From NCBI GenBank assembly GCA_035079385.1, contig JAVHKY010000008.1:3332001-3396000 (forward strand): a stretch of DNA of 64,000 bases, given 5' to 3'. A program made the translations under genes and the position numbers. The notes beneath the pieces are model-generated. The model made no database searches, was not told the DNA's origin, and saw nothing but the letters and a program-made list of their open reading frames with translations. This DNA is from Aspidiotus rigidus (taxonomy: Eukaryota; Arthropoda; Insecta; Hemiptera; Diaspididae). This document shows, in pieces, positions 12,500 through 23,968 of this stretch (position 1 is the first letter of the stretch; every line of letters starts with the position of its first letter).

Positions 12500-15299
12500 G
12501 TGTGATTTCATAATTTTTTATTCTCTTTCATAATTTTATACAATCAAGTTTATTACGATAATCCTACGAAAATTCACGTCCTCGGTGCTCTTGATTTATG
12601 CTCACACGCGGGTGACTTATTCGATGCTACATATTATTTATTTTCATTTGAACGCATTGGTGCATTGTGTTCAGAAAAATCGCGGAACCGGTATCAATTT
12701 ATGGTATCGTACACGAGTTTTTTTCTAAGACCTATTATTTATATAGAATTATTTCTAGCTCCAAAATTTCGTAGAAATACATTATTGAAAGGGTTTTTAG
12801 AAAATACGATAAGGTTGTAGATAGAATTAATAGAAACAAGAATTAGGGGGGATTTTCGACGAGTTAAACTGACGTGATTATTGTCGGAAAACCGGCATCG
12901 CCGAATTTGTGCACTTGCCGCTTTTCTGATCTAATTTGATTCCTATTCAAGCGCATCCAGGAAGATTTTAATTATTTCGAAAGCTTTCTAAAAATAATTA
13001 TGTGATAAAATTATTTGAGTTAATTTTTAGTGGGCAGGTGTAATATTTGTTGAAGTCTGTACAACCTGTTTGAAAACGTTATGCAGAAGATTTAGAATTC
13101 TCTAGTCGAATAACTTTTGAATATTTTGTTTCATTCGGTTTCGCGCGCGTAATATTTTAATTTCTGAACTGCCTACATGCGAGACTCTCCTGTAATTTTA
13201 AGCCTCCATATCCTTCCTAGATTCACCTATTTCCGATTCCTCCGATATCATTTTTACCCTAGTCTCAGATTATTTGAACTTGTTCTTATTTCTTGTCAAC
13301 TGTCTACGTCTCCTTTTGATCTTTACTATTCAATTGTTTGACTCTCCCGCATCCGTTTTTACGTATTTTATTTATTTCACGTTTTCTAACTCTCTGTACG
13401 TTTTTCCTCCCTCGTTCTACTGTTCATAATTTTCTTGGAATTATTTTTCCTTCGACGATCTTCCTCCCGTCCTCTTTCTCATGTATCTCCTCTGCTATGA
13501 TTATTCTTCGACTTACCGTTACTTTTTGCATACATACCTTTTTTTTTATTTAAGGAACAGAGCGATATAAGGATGGGGTAGGTCCATGGGTGGTGGAGTA
13601 AATTTTTCTCAAGAGTGGAAAAAAATGTCTTTTTTGATTCTTAATTTTTTCTATCTCTTCATTTTTCACACTTTTATGAAGGGTGGCTATCTTAGGAAGC
13701 AAGTTGTCCCCATTGCCAATCCCCCTATTAGGTCAAAGAGACCTCTAAGGTCAGCTGTTCTCACTGTCGTCTTCATAACAAAAGTTAATGAAGGAGACGT
13801 AGGTTTTCGAGGAATAGCCCCTTTGATACTTCGCGCGAGCTTGTTTAACCAGACGACCGATCCGTGCTATTGCTCGATAATGAAGACGGTCCTTAATGGA
13901 ACGAGGTCCCTGAGTGCGGGGTTGATACGTCATTTGTACTTTCACCACGCCATTCAGAGGTGCATTATTGGTTCTAGTGTAGTTCTTACTACCTGACAGC
14001 AGTGGAGTGCTCTAGCCCACACTGTCAACTACCGCTACTATGGTCGAGACGTCGATATTAATTCTGCTGTCGTTTGCCGAGAGGCTTTGCGCTAAAACTC
14101 TCGCCCGCAAATCCTGACAATATTTTTTACATTTAATGGTCTAGGGACTCCCATTCTCACGACAGAGCGCCAAGACGGGTATAAAGAGATTGTGAAGGCT
14201 GGTGTTAGTCCTATATAACAATCTGGGCGTGTTTTTGTATTTGAAACTGCACCATTAAGGCCTTTGTTCTCAACTGCTGCAATATCATACATCGGCTACT
14301 GGGATTAGTCTGACTTCGATCAACGTGGTGGGGGATAGTCGTCTTCTTGTCCTTTACTTTACATATGGATACTCACTTTTGAAAGTTCTTTTATGACTCA
14401 TTTTTGACCACCATCTGAAGGTTTCTTCGCTTCAATTGATTATGACGTAGACGTATGAATGCGTTGACAATTAAGGTGTATATATTCCATATCGTACTTC
14501 CTTTTATTATACTCACCTCCTACTCATTCGTATCCTTTCTTGAATCCTAAGTACCCATATTCTATTCCCCCTAATCTGTATCTCACTTATGTTAACCCCA
14601 CAAACTCTCATACTAAATTGTAAGTCGCGTGTATTGCAACATGATGCCCATATAATCATCACAAAAAATTGTACCTACTACATTTATCTTATCAGTAATT
14701 AGTGTATACAGGTATAAGACGCTATACTCCCCTACTATTGAATATCATTCTTCAAAGTTTTCTACTTTTTTCTCTCTCAATCCGCTGAAATCGACCATCC
14801 AATCACATCAAACGTGTATGTAAATGAAGGAGGAAAGAAAAAATATCGACCTTGCAAGAGTTGTCTCATCGGAGAGATTTCCATCATTAAGCTATGTACA
14901 ACAGGAGGAGGACCTGGAAAAATTTTGAGCTGGACAAGACTCTAATCGACCATTAAAATTAAGGTCGAAAAATCTCGACCCTCCCGCTCCGAAATGGATT
15001 TGGATGTTGACGAGGAACCAAGCAGACGAGGAAAGGATGAATGAGATCGTCATAAATCAGTTTTCGGATCTGCATCATCTGGCTTCTTTTTTTCAACAGC
15101 TTTGCCCTCATTTCCTTTTCTCTTACTCTTTAGGAGAATTAGCTTGATATGTTGGGTTTTGACATGTTTCATGACGTCTTTATCGAACCTTCCCCTCCCT
15201 AATTAGAAAATAGGCATACGCGAGCCCTCTGTCTTATGTAGTTTACCACTTTTATATTAACTTTCTACTAGGATTTTGTTAGGTTTGTAGCTATCTCCT
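12500..15299. other. Long non-coding stretch, possible intron
   Basis: No gene recognised. Open frames at 13586-13996 (plus) and 13751-13948 (minus) have no motif. The block 13700-14340 is less AT-rich than its surroundings, but I could not relate it to a known family. If the upstream exons are real, this lies inside the first intron of the Kruppel-like gene. Confidence 0.4.
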
Positions 15300-15830
15300 T
15301 CCCTAGTGAGCCCGGGAGCCACTTAACCCAAGATACAGTATAAGAGAATTATACTAGGCTTCCGGGAGACACCCAGCCTCTGCCTCCACTTCTTGGGGAG
15401 CACCTCTTATAGAATCTCAGATCCTTACTCGTTATGACTAGTAGCGTCCCATCATCGCCTTATACGGTCGCTCGTCAGGTGGACGGCTCAGAGAACACCG
15501 CAAGTCTTGACACTACAAATGATCCGCAGAAATCAGCGGTGACAGAAGTTAATATCCTGCACTTTTTTGGATCGGGTAGAGGAATGTGAGAACGTACGTG
15601 CTCATGCCTTTACTTAATATTTAGTATACTACACCCATAAAAGGCTAACAATGGGGGCGAACGATCCACGGGCAAGCCTGGGAGCCACTCAGCCTAACAT
15701 AGAGTGTATTAGACGTATACTAGGCTAAGAAGTGAGACAAGGAGCCATTCAGCCTTATATACAGTTACTGGTCTTCTACCAGGCTAAGAACGGGGGCGAA
15801 CGAAATCCAAAGCCACTCACTTCATTATAG
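15300..15830. repeat. Degenerate repeat cluster with GGGAGCCACT.AGCC units
   Basis: The phrases GGGAGCCACT(T/C)A, ATACTAGGCT and CAGCCT(A/T) recur near 15308, 15366, 15678, 15740 and 15810 with about 65-75-bp spacing inside each group. The units are diverged, the array is broken in the middle, and no function is suggested. Confidence 0.5.
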
Positions 15831-15859
15831 CATACTGATGAGAATAAAGGCAAACTTAG

Positions 15860-15915
15860 TAGATATGAAACATGATCCTTATTTATTTGGCTCTACGGAA
15901 CATTTTTTATTATTT
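15860..15915 (+). repeat. Dispersed repeat, GATATGAAACATG family (copy 2)
   Basis: AGATATGAAACATGATCC is followed by TTATTTATTTGGCTCTACGG. Same family as 3270-3330 and 41216-41270. Confidence 0.6.
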
Positions 15916-15972
15916 TTTTTCTTCTCTTCACTCTGTCCCCGTGTCCTCATTCTGATGTATAAAGTTTCAAGG

Positions 15973-16428
15973 GTCAAAATTGAATTAGGTCGAAAATTCT
16001 GTAGGGGATATTTTTGGGAAACCCCATAAGACAGGTTTCCTGGTGATTAAATAGAGAAGAGGGAACGAAAAATTGCTCATGGATGGTGAAAATCTCAAAT
16101 ATACCCTTATAAAAGTTGGAAGGTCCTTTTCAAAGTGGACTTTAGATACTCGGACCCAAGGGAATCAACGCACAATGACGACCAGGCAACCAAAGCTGAT
16201 GTCAAAATTGAATTAGGTCAAAAATTCCGTAGGGGATATTTTTGGGAAACCCCATAAGACAGGTTTCCTGGTGATTAAATAGAGAAGGGGGAACGAAAAA
16301 TTGCTCATGGATGGTGAAAATCTCAAATATACCCTTATGAAAGTTAGAAGGTCCTTTTCAAAGTGGACTTTAGATACTCGGACCCAAGGGAATCAACGCA
16401 CAATGACGACCAGGCAACCAAAGCTGAT
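15973..16428. repeat. Recent direct tandem duplication, 228-bp unit, two copies
   Basis: 15973-16200 is repeated at 16201-16428 with only a handful of substitutions (for example GTCGAAAATTC versus GTCAAAAATTC, and TTATAAAAGTTGG versus TTATGAAAGTTAG). The junction is exact and neither copy has a coding frame. Confidence 0.92.
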
Positions 16429-17235
16429 GCAAGGGAAGAGAGGATCATGAAACAAGGAAAAACGCCTAAGTATATCTGTAGGCTCGAACCTGGGTTTGTT
16501 TATTTATGTTTGTGTACAAGCCGGTAACCTGAACCTCTCCGTAATTGAGATAGCCTCCTCCCGGCTTTTAGTAAATATGTACCAGAAATTTGTTTACGTC
16601 CTCTTTTCCTGTTGGTACTTTGGGCGTAAAGAATGTGATGGGCTTGCCACATAAATAGCAAGTGAGGTTAGAGCACATGGACATGTAACGAGGACAAAAT
16701 TGAAAAAAAAAAAAACTTGCCACATAAAGATGAAGTACGAAAAGTTATTCAAGTTCCTTCGGTGCATTATATTCGCATACCTCTCTCCTATTGCCCTCTT
16801 CAAGACCTAAAATGTATACTTTGGAAGTCAAAATTTTCCCAAGGGTCCTCACATATTATAAATCGCCAGAGTCGCTAAAATAGGTCACAATTTAGGTCTT
16901 ACCTCATTATCATAAATGTAAAGAAAAATAGATTAAATATCTTCTACCAACATAAGATCGGAGTAATCTATCGAATTTATGAGAAACCAAGGAAATTTTC
17001 TTATCAATTGTGCTAAGACGATCAGATCCTCAGGACGGAGATACAAGTCTCAATTTCTTATCTTCAAATACTCGAGATGATGTTAAGACTGGCCCTCATC
17101 AAAGTTGATCGCTTAAAAAAAACTAATGATGGTCAATACGACAGAGATATCTCTCACCTAATTCAAATTATTTGTACTTCATAATAAACGAGAAGAATCT
17201 TTCCTTCAATATCTTTGTTGTTCTTATGTTCGCAG
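16429..17235. other. Non-coding sequence before the zinc-finger exon
   Basis: No gene seen. It ends in a pyrimidine-rich acceptor (TTTGTTGTTCTTATGTTCGCAG) at 17214-17235, so at least its last part is probably intron of the Kruppel-like gene. Confidence 0.45.
17214..17235 (+). promoter_or_regulatory. Splice acceptor before the zinc-finger exon
   Basis: A T-rich tract runs to CGCAG at 17231-17235, directly before AATTTCCAATGG. The frame upstream stays open by chance for 22 more codons, so the open frame alone does not show where the coding exon begins. Confidence 0.6.
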
Positions 17236-17243
17236 AATTTCCA

Positions 17244-18317
17244 ATGGTCTCATCTGAATTGGCAGTTTCGCAGAGTTCGCTTGAAGTTATCCGAGAATTT
17301 CAAATAAACCAGATGAGGATGGCGGCAGAACGTATGAAAGGACTAATGCTCTGCAAATGTCCGATTCAACCGTGCGGCTGCAGAAAACCCGATCAAGCAC
17401 CCAGTCCCCCGGATTCATATTCTGAAATGTTAGAAGCGATGAACAACAACAAATGTGACGCATGCAGAGTATTCATGAATCCGATCTGTTACCACGACAA
17501 AAAGAATGTTCTCTCGTTCGATCCTAGTAAAAGCAAGTTGAGACCGTGGGACGGAGGTTTGGACGAGGTTACCACTAGTCTTCAAGTGCCTTCCAGCAGC
17601 CAGGAGCTCAACCCCGTCAGTCAACAGTTTAAAAAGAAGAAGGAATCAACAAGGAAATCTTCGACAACCTCGAGCAAGAAGTACAAATCGCCGAATAAAC
17701 GTACCGTTCATCCGGAGGAGAAGAAATACCAGTGCGACTATTGCAATAATAGCTTCGGTTACAAACACGTGCTCATGAATCACGTGCGAACCCACACAGG
17801 TGAAAAACCGTTTAAGTGTCCGGAGCCAGGTTGCGGGAAACGCTTCACGCGGGATCACCATTTACGGACACATAGGCGCTTACACACGGGTGAAAAACCT
17901 TTCGTATGCGCGTTTTGTGATAAGAGATTTGTACAAGTCGCGAATTTGAGAAGACATGTGCGAGTTCATCAGTTTAAATGTGATATTGGTTCGTGTCAAG
18001 CGAGTTTCCCGGATTCCGAGAAATTGCACGCGCACAGAGTTACGCACAATACGAGTGAGCCAATTGTGATCTCGGACGAGAAGATCGACCTGTTTTCTCA
18101 TCCACATACGCTCAAGGAATCTCCAACGCATGTGACCAGTTCCAGTAATTTTTCGTATTACAAATATTTTTCACATCATTCCGGTCTTCCTGATGATGTT
18201 AGTTACGAAAGGATACGTACTCCTCCACAGGAAGAACCCGAAGATTTATCTTTGAAACCGAGTGGTCGTACTCCGGAAGATTTATCCTTAAAATCGGGCC
18301 GTGGTCGAACTTCGTGA
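17244..18317 (+). CDS. Kr-like: Kruppel-type C2H2 zinc-finger transcription factor (357 aa from this ATG)
   Basis: Probable nuclear DNA-binding regulator, ortholog or paralog of the gap gene Kruppel. Four C2H2 fingers lie at about residues 162-268. Fingers 1-3 carry the Kruppel signatures [20 protein letters not shown] and [10 protein letters not shown] with HTGEKP linkers. Finger 4 (C246, C251, H264, H268) is diverged, has no TGEKP linker before it, and the fifth finger of Drosophila Kr is missing. Fingers 2 and 4 have C-X4-C instead of C-X2-C. Residues 37-82 hold a Cys-rich stretch ([10 protein letters not shown] and CDAC). A basic, Ser-rich segment (130-162) precedes finger 1. The C-terminus has two PEDLSLK motifs (332-338 and 344-350), which fit the PxDLS motif that binds the CtBP corepressor. 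The start is uncertain: a good acceptor ends at 17235, so an upstream exon probably supplies the true N-terminus and ATG 17244 is the first Met in the exon. The exon ends with TGA at 18315-18317. Confidence 0.9.
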   Translation: MVSSELAVSQSSLEVIREFQINQMRMAAERMKGLMLCKCPIQPCGCRKPDQAPSPPDSYSEMLEAMNNNKCDACRVFMNPICYHDKKNVLSFDPSKSKLRPWDGGLDEVTTSLQVPSSSQELNPVSQQFKKKKESTRKSSTTSSKKYKSPNKRTVHPEEKKYQCDYCNNSFGYKHVLMNHVRTHTGEKPFKCPEPGCGKRFTRDHHLRTHRRLHTGEKPFVCAFCDKRFVQVANLRRHVRVHQFKCDIGSCQASFPDSEKLHAHRVTHNTSEPIVISDEKIDLFSHPHTLKESPTHVTSSSNFSYYKYFSHHSGLPDDVSYERIRTPPQEEPEDLSLKPSGRTPEDLSLKSGRGRTS

Positions 18318-18457
18318 TTATTTTTATAACGTTTTCGAGATACCTACGATTTAATATATTTGAGCAGGAACGTTGAACTGTTGCTAATAACTATATTCCG
18401 TGATCTGTCCATTATTAATCGATTCGACGAAAAAATGTTCACTTTTATCCACAGTAC

Positions 18458-18463
18458 ATTAAA
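18458..18463 (+). terminator. Possible poly(A) signal ATTAAA
   Basis: ATTAAA lies 141 bp after the stop of the Kruppel-like gene and just before the hAT-type element. It is the nearest variant poly(A) signal; no AATAAA is closer. A weak call in AT-rich DNA. Confidence 0.25.
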
Positions 18464-18520
18464 TTTTATAACTTACGTCTTTTTTTTTTTTTTGGCCGGA
18501 TCTCTTCTAGTCGTTAATCC

Positions 18521-19671
18521 CAGAGTTGGAAAGCTAGCTGAAAGCTGAAATTTGAAGCCAAAAAACCGAAAGCTGTACTTATTAGGCTTTTGTTCAACTT
18601 TTTTATTTTTTTTTACGAGGATGATTTTTCTCTCGATTGTTAACTTGAATGTACGTCAATCCAACTGGGCGTGGGTACAAATCACAAGAAAATGAATCGA
18701 ATCATAAATCGTTCGAAATTAATTAATCAATTAATGATTCTGAATCAATTGCCATTTGCCTTGAAAATGATTCGATTAGGGTTCGAATCGTAGGTACTCG
18801 AATCAATGCGGTAATATTCTTCATCAGATAAATTTCGAATCCAAATATCATTCATATTTTTTCTTCATGATTCGAAAAGGATTTGAATCAAATCAATCTC
18901 TTTCGTAGACTTACGAGTTACAAGTGTGCGTGTGTGTGTGTTAAGCAACTCTTGTGAAGCTGTGTGAAATACGGAACCTCTTCTCATTTTCGAATCATTA
19001 GAAAACGAATTCAATCGAATCAATTATTTTCTGTTTTTAAAGTGATTCGACCGCACGAAAAATAATTCGCGTAGGTACATCACGAATCCCAATTCGCAGT
19101 AATGAGCATGAGAAAGAGATATTTTTCTTGGAATCACGATTCGTGATATACGTTGATCTGTTTTCGTGGGCAGAAATTTCAATATATAAAAAGGGCCTCC
19201 GTTCCGTAAGAAATACATTGAACGGAGGCCTTTTTCACACATCATAAGTCTTCAATTTCATTTTCATAGTAATCAGTGCAGGGCTACGCACGGATCGGAT
19301 CGCGGATCACGAATCAAATGACCCGATCCGCTGCTGATTGATCTGTCGGACCGTGAAAAATGTTACCCAGATTATTTCTGATTCGATCCGCTGTGAAATC
19401 GGTGATTCAAAATCTGCGATACGGAACGAATTTTCTTGATCTGTGCCCAACCTTGTTTTAAATCATGATTCGATTCGTTGGTGAAAAATTGACGCCCACA
19501 CCCGTTTTAGAGTTAAAGATATCTTACTGTACTTTCTTCCCATAAAAAGAAATTGAAAACAGTTGAAAGCCGAGAGCCGAAAAATTTTTGGCCCAACAGT
19601 TAGAAGCCGAAAGATGAAAAATTTGGTGGAGGCCAAAAGCTATAGTTTTACCTTTCGGCTGTCCAACTCTG
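18521..19671. mobile_element. Non-autonomous hAT-type element, 1151 bp, 8-bp TSD
   Basis: The left end is CAGAGTTGGAAAGCTAGC and the right end, reverse-complemented, is CAGAGTTGGACAGCCGAAAG. Flanks GTTAATCC (18513-18520) and GTTAATTC (19672-19679) are an 8-bp target duplication with one mismatch, as hAT elements make. Subterminal AAGCYGAAAG repeats occur near both ends. The interior is non-coding and holds many GAATC/GATTCGA repeats (about 18690-19490). It sits about 200 bp past the Kruppel-like stop codon, in or near its 3' UTR. Confidence 0.85.
18690..19490. repeat. GATTCGAATC-rich internal region of the hAT element
   Basis: Dozens of GAATC, ATTCGA and CGGATC words on both strands, e.g. 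near 18690-18900 and 19290-19470, where CGGATCGGATCGCGGATC stands. It looks like an amplified subterminal or internal motif, not a coding region. Confidence 0.55.
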
Positions 19672-19679
19672 GTTAATTC

Positions 19680-20877
19680 TTCCAGCCAACCATATTTTCC
19701 TATTTTTCTCAATGCTCGATCAACGATTGAATGCGATTAAAATCTGATTCACGGACTAGGATGAAACTTCGTTAATAGTTTCTTCGCCAAGTTTCTTGAA
19801 ATTATAAAATTTATGATTTTCGATCTATTTTGTAAGTTGATTATCTTATTTTTCTTTCATCGTTTTCTCGTAATGTTGTTTATAAAATATAAGCTCATCT
19901 TTTTTTTTTTTTTTTTTTTTTTTTGCTTCTGGAATAATAATTAAGCTGTTTTTTGGTTAATTCATCTGATATTTTTGGTGCTATTCTTGTTTATTTCCGT
20001 TGAATCTTTTTATTTTTGCTTTTTGTTAATGTAGAAAATAGTTAGATGCTTAGATTTCTTTTTTTCTTTTTGATATTAAAAAATTCGAAAGACTGAATTT
20101 ATAATTACTTTATAAGAAATTTCTGTGCTCAAATTTGTGTTCATAATAATTATTCAGATAATCTTTCCTTTTTTTTGTTCTCTTTTATTTGACAGTGTAG
20201 ACGATGATATTTTTACATGATGACAGCCATATTATTACTTAATTATTACATCTCATGTCCGTATAATAAATTTTTCATCATCACTTTTCTTTAATTTTAT
20301 GATTAATCATTATTATTGTTGTCTTTTTATAAAATTATTCTGTAAGTTTTCTTCTTTCTCTCATTTGCCCTCGTGTGGGCTCCTGTTTACACTGCTGTTC
20401 TCTATTGAAATTTTTTTTTTTGTATTCTTATAAAATTTTTATTGTCGCTGAAAATTATGTAATTCACAATCACAATTATTATTTGTGTTCAATTAATAGC
20501 AGCGGTCTTCCTGTAAACGCAGACCTCAATTCGTCCAGAAGGAAAATTTAAATTTGTAATCTAGTTTTATTTTGGGTAAACGGGTAATCGTTTATGCGTT
20601 GTTTTTCAGTTTTTAATTGGTGTCTTATTTTTTTGTTGTTATGTTATTCAGGTAACATAATAAATTCATTATTGGGATTATAAAAAAAAATGATGTTGAC
20701 CAGTTATTTCAATTAATCGAGCATGAAGACAGCGAAAAATAGAATCAAATAACATACGATTGGGCTGTAAACCTGCCACGAGAGTAATTTTTACAAACTT
20801 GGGATAAATAAATGCCTCATCATAAAGAGATTACAGGAAATTTAATAGTATTTTTCAGAAGTAAGCTCTAATTCTTC
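19680..20877. other. AT-rich intergenic DNA, no gene recognised
   Basis: Very T-rich, with a poly(T) run of about 33 at 19892-19924. No coding or RNA gene supported. It could contain regulatory DNA of the Kruppel-like gene, but nothing specific is seen. Confidence 0.45.
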
Positions 20878-20961
20878 CCCCTCCTCCTCCTCCTCCTCCT
20901 CCTCCTCCTCCTCCTCCTCCTCCTCCTCCTCCTCCTCCTCCTCCTCCTCCTCCTCCTCCTC
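20878..20961. repeat. (TCC)n microsatellite, about 84 bp
   Basis: Uninterrupted CTC/TCC trinucleotide run. It lies just past the likely 3' end of the minus-strand I-like retroelement (about 21030) and could be its amplified tail. Confidence 0.95.
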
Positions 20962-21339
20962 ACCGATTTAACGAATAATGCAACTGTATTTGGAATTATG
21001 GGCTCAGGGTGTCAGGGTGAGTAGATGGGTACGATGAGGATGAATACGAATTAGATTGATTAAGAATTTTTTATGATTGTTTGAGGGCGATTTCGTAATG
21101 CAGGGAGAGGCAGAACGGTGAAGCAGAATGTGTTCAAAAGCTGTATCGTCAGCATTGCATCGTAAGTATAAAGGGGATGAGAGACGTAAAACGAAGAAAG
21201 TGCGAGTGAGACAGGTTTGGCCTATTCTAAGACCTCTTCACGTTGGGAGAGGCGCAAGGACTTGCAGTTTTTTTCAATAGAACAGAGCATTAAACAAGAA
21301 AGAGGAATACTCCGACGTGGAGTAAAACATGCAAACCGT

Positions 21340-22143
21340 AGACGGTATCCATAAGTTTGGAATTTACAGGAAAGATACTACGACCGATGTTTTAGTCCAC
21401 GGTGGTTCGTTCGGTCCTGTTGCTCACAAGATGGCTGCTTTTCATAGCCTAGTTCACAGACTGACTCGTATTCCTTTGAGTCAGTCTACCTTCAAGAAAG
21501 AGTTAATCACAATAAAACACCTGGCCAGAGTGAATGGGTCAATGTCGATGTTCACGTGATGGTTCGGAGGAAAGTTACGAGGGGCCTCCTGGATTCCACC
21601 ACCTCCCTCCCCCGAGACACGATCCGTGATCGCCGTTTGCGTTGGATCAGCCTCCCTTTCTTGGGGAAGTTCTCCCAGCAATTGGGTCGGGCCCTTCGCC
21701 CGTTTGGCTTCAGACCCGCGTTTTACAACCCTACCACAGTCAAGAAGTTGTTTGTGAGACTGAAGGACCCCATACCTGTCGATGAGAGGAGTGGTGTGTA
21801 TAAGTTGGAGTGTGAGGATTGTGGAGGCTTTTATATTGGTGAGACCAGCCGCCAAATGAAAGTTAGAGTAGCTGAGCACCTGAAGTCTTGGAAGAAGGGA
21901 CACTTGGGGGAGTCAGCTTTCGCCGATCACTTAATAAACAGTGGCCACAGCTTCCGCGAGGGATCCGAAAAGCTCCTCCATAAGGAGAATTCCTACCGTA
22001 AGTGTATCGCCCTCGAGAATATAGAGATAATTCGTCATCTCAACACTGACGGTATCACTCTACTCAATTCGTATATTCCGGAAGATGGCCTGATCGAACT
22101 GGTTTATGACTCACACCGTGATTTCTCGTTTGGACGATCTTAA
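21340..22143 (+). pseudogene. PLE family 1 linker / GIY-YIG endonuclease fragment (copy B)
   Basis: Starts inside DGIHKFGIYRKDTTTDV and covers HSLVHRLTRIP. A 1-base deletion near 21538 shifts frame; the second frame (from 21556) runs through LPFLGKFSQQLGR, LFVRLKDPIPVDERSGVYK, the GIY-YIG core (FYIGETSRQMKVR) and FADHLINSGHSF to DFSFGRS and a stop at 22143. Compared with copy A the LGRALRPFGF junction is intact, which shows where copy A was frameshifted. No RT domain, so non-autonomous. Confidence 0.9.
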
Positions 22144-22188
22144 TACCTCGTTCGTCTCTTTTGTTCGTCAGTTACTTTCATTTCAGGC

Positions 22189-22211
22189 TCGAAGATGGTT
22201 ATTTAACCGAA
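22189..22211 (+). ncRNA. Hammerhead-like hairpin motif, PLE copy B
   Basis: CTCGAAGAT, GGTTATTTAACC, CGAAAG. Compared with copy A the loop base has changed (G to A) while the stem is kept. Confidence 0.35.
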
Positions 22212-22302
22212 AGCGCTCGTCGTTTTTTCATTTTTTCCGCTCTTTCTTGTTTAGTATGGATAGCCGTAACTTAAAGGAACGGATTCGTTTAGAACAGAGC
22301 AT

Positions 22303-23640
22303 GTTGGAGGATAAGGAGGACCAGAAATCATATCAGGAGGATGGGAAGAACGCATATGATAAGGAGGAGAAGGGACCGCAGTTATGGAAGATGAACGCAG
22401 TGACTGCTTTGCGACAAGGACCACTTCCTCATGTTCCTCAAAGTCGACGTGCCCAAGTATCTATTGAAAAGGTGGTGAAGAACTTGACGAGTGTGTAAGA
22501 ATGAAGATTCGTTTAACGACAGGGTTAGTAGAATCAGCCAGTCTAATAAATTTTCGAGGAGGGTAGAAGCGGCTAAGAGGCAGGCAATAGCTGTAAGTTC
22601 GGCGGTGATTATGGAAGCGAGGTTTCTGCTACGGGAGGAAGATATGTCACCCTGAATGGAGGCCGCAAATCCGGTTCTGGGACTCGATTTGGAACTGTCC
22701 ATTTCGCATAGAAGAAGAAAGAGAAGTTCTGAAGAAATTATTGTGTTGGTATGTTGTTTGTACTACGAAGGTAAGCTGTTTTGGAAATTTAAGCTAGGTC
22801 GAGACGAATGTCAGAGACAGGAGATAACCAAGGAGGTGTGGATGAAAAAATAGGAAGTAAGATTAGTGCCTAGATGAGATTGAAGCGACATGGGTGAATT
22901 ATATAGACTGAGAGAATTTTAAAAAATGGGAAGATTTTGGTAATAGGCTATTGAAGCCAAAGAGTATCCAGAGTTGAAGAGTGCGGCAACGTACAGGAGG
23001 AACACCTACCTCAGATCATAGGCTGGGTGCAGAGTTAGTGTGTAGTGTGCCAAGGGTCAGTGAAAGCCAGGAAGCTTAAATGAAGACCAGCGAGAATGGT
23101 GATTAAGTTGGTAATTGTTGTAGAGTTGTAAGAGGAATTTGCGCTTACAGCCGGTACGAGAATGTGATAGGTATTTGAAGATGTTTAAGGAATTCGGATA
23201 TTTTTCCACTAAGATTCGATTGTGGGGAGGGGGGAGTGGTAGTTATGGAAGCCAAGGTGAAATCAAGGAACTTGGCAGATGATTGGATTGTAATTGTAAA
23301 ATTCTGTAAATTCTGTAAAAGGCGTATGGCTCGCGTATCTTTTTCGAATACCACCATGAGTTGTTTTTTTCATGAAAATCTAAATTGATCAGATGACCAT
23401 TTGGAGATTTTGTCAAGAGCTGATTGGAGTAGTCTTGCTGCTTGTCAGGGGTTGAAGGTTAGTAGGAAGATTCTGAAGTCATCCGCAAAGAGGCGTTTGG
23501 TAGAAAGAAAGGCTACACTGTTTGCCAGGTCATTTATAGTAATTAGGAAGAGAGCAACATTCCATAATTCTCGTTTTGATGGGTTGATGCGGAAAGTATA
23601 GGTCTTGAATTCTAATCATTAGGAATCTGTCATGAAGGAA
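22303..23640 (-). pseudogene. Non-LTR RT C-terminus and RNase H domain, broken
   Basis: Reading the minus strand from about 23600: LWNVALFLITINDLANSVA, then RLFADDFRIF (the RT catalytic motif with the DD pair), then AARLLQSALDKISKWSS, typical of I- and Jockey-type reverse transcriptases. Further on, from about 22660, GFAASIQGDIS and IITAELTAIACLL resemble the start and AEL.AI helix of a retroelement RNase H. Stops and frameshifts throughout. I-clade elements carry RNase H after the RT, so this order fits. Confidence 0.75.
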
Positions 23641-23968
23641 AGATTGGAAGGGTTCGGGTGAATTACCTCGAAGGCCGATGGATTTTTACTCCCGGAATTT
23701 TTTTCACAAGATTGGATTATTCAATGCACCTAGTTTTGATGATATCTATAAGAAAAATGAATTAAATAGTAAATTGATACAACTTTAATACAGAGATATG
23801 GCTATTTTTAAACTACCAGAGTACAAAAAATTAGGGTGCGAATCACCTGAATATTTAATTTGAAAATCAAGTGAAAAAAGTGATTTTTTTAGCGGGGAAC
23901 CCGCTATCCATTTTGTTAGGAGATTACATCCTCAGAAAACGTCCGCGTCCGCAGGTTAGGTTAGGTTA

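Larger units (their letters stand above)
21291..22289 (+). mobile_element. Penelope-like element, family 1, copy B, 12-13-bp TSD
   Basis: TAGAACAGAGCAT stands at 21278-21290 and again at 22290-22302. As in copy A, the element opens with an inverted piece of its own 3' end, here short (21291 to about 21338: AAGAAAGAGGAATACTCCG and GTGGAGTAAAACATG), then jumps to the body at the DGIHKFGIYRK codons. The right end is complete, ending TAGCCGTAACTTAAAGG and GGATTCGTTT. Nearly identical to copy A over the body, so both are recent. Confidence 0.92.
21030..23640 (-). mobile_element. I/Jockey-like non-LTR retrotransposon remnant, split by PLE copy B
   Basis: The minus strand holds the RT end and RNase H region (22303-23640) and a 3' region (21030-21277). 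PLE copy B sits between them with its target duplication. The 3' region and RNase H region are both similar to 56650-57600, where the sequence is uninterrupted (compare CTATTCTAAGAC at 21231 with CTATTCTGAGAC at 56909), which confirms that the two flanks of the PLE belong together. Confidence 0.75.

Noticed and set aside
13586..13996. 136-residue frame in less AT-rich DNA
   Set aside because: No domain, conflicting frames on the other strand and no splice context; cannot be supported as a gene.
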